Of a DNA stretch of 43,903 bases, positions 41,639 through 43,903 are shown piece by piece. Position 1 is the stretch's first letter. Every line of letters starts with the position of its first letter. The notes under the pieces are model-generated. The model did not search any database, had not been told where the DNA came from, and saw only the letters and a list, made by a program, of their open reading frames with translations. Source of the stretch: Chloroflexota bacterium (GTDB lineage Bacteria > Chloroflexota > Limnocylindria > Limnocylindrales > CSP1-4); the NCBI GenBank assembly GCA_017853275.1, contig JAFMJV010000002.1, positions 100,888-144,790 on the forward strand, given 5' to 3'. Position numbers and translations under genes: made by a program.

Positions 41639-42867
41639 CCACGGACCCCCGCCTCCGGCGAGAGCACCCGGCGCGCGGCGAGCAGGGCGATCCCCAGCCC
41701 CGCGAGCGCGACGATGAAGGGCCAGGGGAAGCCGAAGGAAGCGATGAGAAGCCCCCACGCGATCCCCCCGATGCCGGCGGCCAGCTGATGGGCCATCGAG
41801 TAGGTCGCGAGGGTCGCTCCCATCCGGCCCTCCGGCGCCCGGTCCATCGCCGCCGCGGTGGCCGCGGGGACGACGAGGCCGCTCGCCACGGCATAGACCG
41901 CCGCCGCCGCGAGGTAGCCCGGGGCCCCGAGCGGCAGGATCGCGACCCCGAGCCCGACGGCCGCGATGCCGATCCCGGCGATCACCGCGCGCCGGCGCCC
42001 GACCCGGTCGGAGAGGCGCCCGCCGGCCAGCTGGGTGACCGCGTTGAGGATCCCGACGACGGGGAAGAGGAGCGCGAGCCACCCGTCCGGCAGCCCGGCC
42101 TGCCGCGTCCAGACCGCGGCGAACCCGAGCAGGAGGGCCTCCCCGGCGAGGACGAGCCCGGCGACCACGAGGAGGGGCACGGCGGCAGGCTCGAGCCAGG
42201 CGCCGGCGATCCGGCGCAGCCCCCGGGTGGACGGGCCCGATACGGCGGGGACTCCGGAGGAGCCAGGGAGCGGTTCGATCCGCGCACCGGGCGTGACGCG
42301 GGCGAGCCGGTCCACGACGCCGAGGGCCAGGAAGGCGAGGAGCGCCGCGGCGAGGAAGGTCGCAGCGGCACCCGGCCCGGCATAGAGCGCGAGCGCCAGC
42401 GGCGGACCGGCGAGGAAGCCGACCGCGTAGGCGAGGTTGAAGAGCCCGCTCGCCTCCCCCCGCCGCGCCGGCGGCGCGAGCCGTGCCGTGGCCACGTTGT
42501 TCGCCGTCCCGTAGCAGGCCCAGCCGATCCCCTGGACGGCCCGCACGAACGGGACGAGAAGGAGCCCGGAGACGACGAAGGCGAGCGAGGCGGCGCCGGC
42601 GACCGCCGGACCGATCCGGTGGATCCGCCCGTGGCCGGTCCGGTCGATCCGCCGCCCGATCGGAGGACGGAGAAGGAGGGTGGGGAGCGCGAAGGCGAGC
42701 GCCACGATCCCGACCGTCGCCGCATCACCTCCGAGGTCGAGGATGCGGAGGGGGAGGACGGTCCGGATCATCGCCTCCGCGCTCCAGCCGAGGAAGGTGG
42801 AGACGAGGAGGAGGCGGAACCCGTGGGTCCAGAGGGGTGGTCGCGTGACGCCGGCGGCCGCGCTCAC
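41635..42867 (-). CDS. Major facilitator superfamily transporter
   Basis: 410 residues with about 12 hydrophobic helices in two halves. The loop between helices 2 and 3 carries the MFS motif-A-like RPPIGRRIDRTGHGR (about 68-82), and the second half has a matching AGGRLSDRVGRRRAV (about 262-276), which is characteristic of drug/metabolite proton antiporters. A further QGIGWACYGTANNVATA segment resembles motif C. The substrate is unknown; YfcJ/MdtG-like sequences are efflux pumps. The ATG overlaps the stop of the O-antigen-ligase-like gene (ATGA), so the two are co-transcribed. Confidence 0.88.
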   Translation of the reverse strand: MSAAAGVTRPPLWTHGFRLLLVSTFLGWSAEAMIRTVLPLRILDLGGDAATVGIVALAFALPTLLLRPPIGRRIDRTGHGRIHRIGPAVAGAASLAFVVSGLLLVPFVRAVQGIGWACYGTANNVATARLAPPARRGEASGLFNLAYAVGFLAGPPLALALYAGPGAAATFLAAALLAFLALGVVDRLARVTPGARIEPLPGSSGVPAVSGPSTRGLRRIAGAWLEPAAVPLLVVAGLVLAGEALLLGFAAVWTRQAGLPDGWLALLFPVVGILNAVTQLAGGRLSDRVGRRRAVIAGIGIAAVGLGVAILPLGAPGYLAAAAVYAVASGLVVPAATAAAMDRAPEGRMGATLATYSMAHQLAAGIGGIAWGLLIASFGFPWPFIVALAGLGIALLAARRVLSPEAGVRG

Positions 42868-43903
42868 CGGGTGGCGGCCGGGGCCGTGTCACGCCCACGG
42901 AGCGCCGGCAGCCCGGCAAGGAGCGCACCCGCAAGGAGCCAGCCGGTCCAGCCCGCCGCGAGCTCTCCCGCCACGAAGAGATCGGCCACGAGGTGCGCGA
43001 GGAGGCCCGCGAAGAGCGCGGCCACGAGGGCGACCTGCGCGGGAGGAGCACCAAGGAGCCTGCGCACCCCGCCGGCGAGCGCGAGCACCCCGACCACGAG
43101 GAAGGCCGCAAGCGCAGGGAGCCCGGACCCCGCGGCGATCGCGAGCGGGACGCTGTGCGGGCTCGCCGGGCGCCAGCGGGCGATCCGCGCCGCATGGCGG
43201 TAGTCGATCGGCGGGGGCTCCGCGATGACCGGACCCACGAGGTCCCAGCTCTGCCCTGCCCGGTCCGCGAGCCGGTTGACCGGCAGCTCCACGGGACCGA
43301 GCGTGGCGTGGAAGGCATCCCCGTAGCGCTCCGGCCCGACCCCGGTGAGCGGATGGTCCGCCGCCATCCGGATCGCGACCCGCCACAGGTCCACGTGCAT
43401 GGAGACCGAGCCGACGAGCCGCGATTCCCGGTCGCCCACCCGCCGGGCGGCGATCGGGAGCGCGATGATCGCCGCGGCGACGAGGAGGATGGTCGCGGCG
43501 AGGGCGGCCCGACGGGAGGGACGGAGGCGCGCCGCGAGGGCGGGCTCCCGGCGGAGGCGGAGCGCGACGAGCAGCCCGGTCACGAGGGTCGCCGCACCGA
43601 GCCCGAGCCACGCACCCCGGCTCTCCGACCAGGCGAGGGCGATGAGCGCGGCGAGGAGCGCGGCGGCGGCGAGCGCCCGGCGGCGGCCACCGCTGACGGC
43701 GACGAGGGCGGAAAGGAACGGGATCCCGATGACGAGCCACCCGCCGAGCGCGTTCGCCTGGCCGAAGGTGGAGAAGATCCGCCCCTTGTTCAGGATCCCG
43801 GCCCAGATCGGATCCGCGCCGAGACCCTGGAGGAGGCCGTATCCGGCGACGAGCGCGGTGGCGACCCCGATCGCGGATGCCACGGCGAGGAGGCCGGGCC
43901 GGG
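42864..43903 (-). CDS. O-antigen ligase/Wzy-family membrane protein, C-terminal part (runs off right edge)
   Basis: The open frame continues through position 43903, so the N-terminus is outside the window. The GTG at 43883 is internal: the residues before it (RPGLLA) extend the same membrane helix. At least 346 residues are present. The recognisable features are a periplasmic-loop pattern with DLWRVAIRMAADHPLTGVGPERYGDAF (the Wzy_C signature, ending with the conserved GVGPERY) and the later RWRPASPHSVPLAIAAGSGLPAL (His in the SHN-like position), surrounded by eight or so helices. Such proteins ligate or polymerise glycans using lipid-linked donors. The partner MFS protein may be accidental. 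Glycan type is unknown. Confidence 0.85.
   Translation of the reverse strand, partial: RPGLLAVASAIGVATALVAGYGLLQGLGADPIWAGILNKGRIFSTFGQANALGGWLVIGIPFLSALVAVSGGRRRALAAAALLAALIALAWSESRGAWLGLGAATLVTGLLVALRLRREPALAARLRPSRRAALAATILLVAAAIIALPIAARRVGDRESRLVGSVSMHVDLWRVAIRMAADHPLTGVGPERYGDAFHATLGPVELPVNRLADRAGQSWDLVGPVIAEPPPIDYRHAARIARWRPASPHSVPLAIAAGSGLPALAAFLVVGVLALAGGVRRLLGAPPAQVALVAALFAGLLAHLVADLFVAGELAAGWTGWLLAGALLAGLPALRGRDTAPAATR

Overview
This window is very GC-rich bacterial chromosome (above 70% G+C by eye) with dense, mostly housekeeping gene content: 35 protein genes (two cut by the window edges), one tRNA, and short intergenic gaps with recognisable promoters and hairpins. I see no rRNA, insertion sequence, prophage, CRISPR array or classical defence operon. 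The tig-clpP-clpX-valS and dnaG-rpoD arrangements, a CIRCE-controlled groL, Tat-dependent polyamine uptake and the style of the proteins suggest a high-GC Chloroflexota lineage (Limnocylindria-like). Actinomycetota cannot be excluded from sequence alone, so this placement is inference.

Layout. 1-4230 (minus): the start of valS, then clpX, clpP and tig, a protein-folding and degradation block read from tig towards valS. 4342-4427: tRNA-Leu(UAG). 4449-5866 (minus): two overlapping membrane or envelope genes, one holin-like. 6042-8318 (plus): a tiny zinc ribbon and a UvrD2-like helicase with an HRDC domain. 8412-10190 (minus): groL with a sigma-70 promoter embedded in a CIRCE operator. 10245-11447 (plus): a CinA protein with a degenerate C-terminal domain. 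11538-14718 (minus): a three-gene ABC exporter with a secreted, membrane-anchored NEW3 protein. 14861-15928 (minus): an Mrp/ApbC Fe-S carrier. 15997-20277 (plus): a potABDC-like polyamine importer behind a near-perfect sigma-70 promoter. 20365-21765 (minus): an unusually long class II aldolase relative. 21932-25937 (plus): a double-META secreted protein, then a four-gene overlapping operon (a possible degenerate secretion-type ATPase, an ABC-2 exporter ATPase and permease, and a GNAT acetyltransferase). 25934-30373: two metallo-beta-lactamase-fold hydrolases and a minus-strand operon of methyltransferase, ROK sugar kinase and SIS isomerase. 30534-32278: a small secreted protein and a beta-helix secreted protein. 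32348-36132 (minus): dnaG-rpoD. 36478-39195: a probable RNase H-fold nuclease and a FUSC-type membrane protein. 39275-41538 (minus): a NarL-type two-component system. 41635-43903 (minus): an MFS transporter and a truncated O-antigen-ligase-like protein.

The most unusual things I found are: (i) the primary sigma factor carries two large insertions, one of about 80 residues inside region 3 just before the helix leading into region 3.2; (ii) the promoter of dnaG-rpoD lies in an array of CTTG(A/T)CAAG sites, including a perfect 25-bp palindrome just downstream of the predicted start and three copies at 11-bp spacing over the -35, which looks like an undescribed operator for the replication/sigma operon; (iii) a recurrent leaderless promoter pattern, TANNNT-N6-(A/G)TG, at four genes; (iv) an ABC exporter operon led by a protein resembling a secretion ATPase that has lost its P-loop; and (v) perfect GC hairpins without U-tracts at most convergent gene boundaries.
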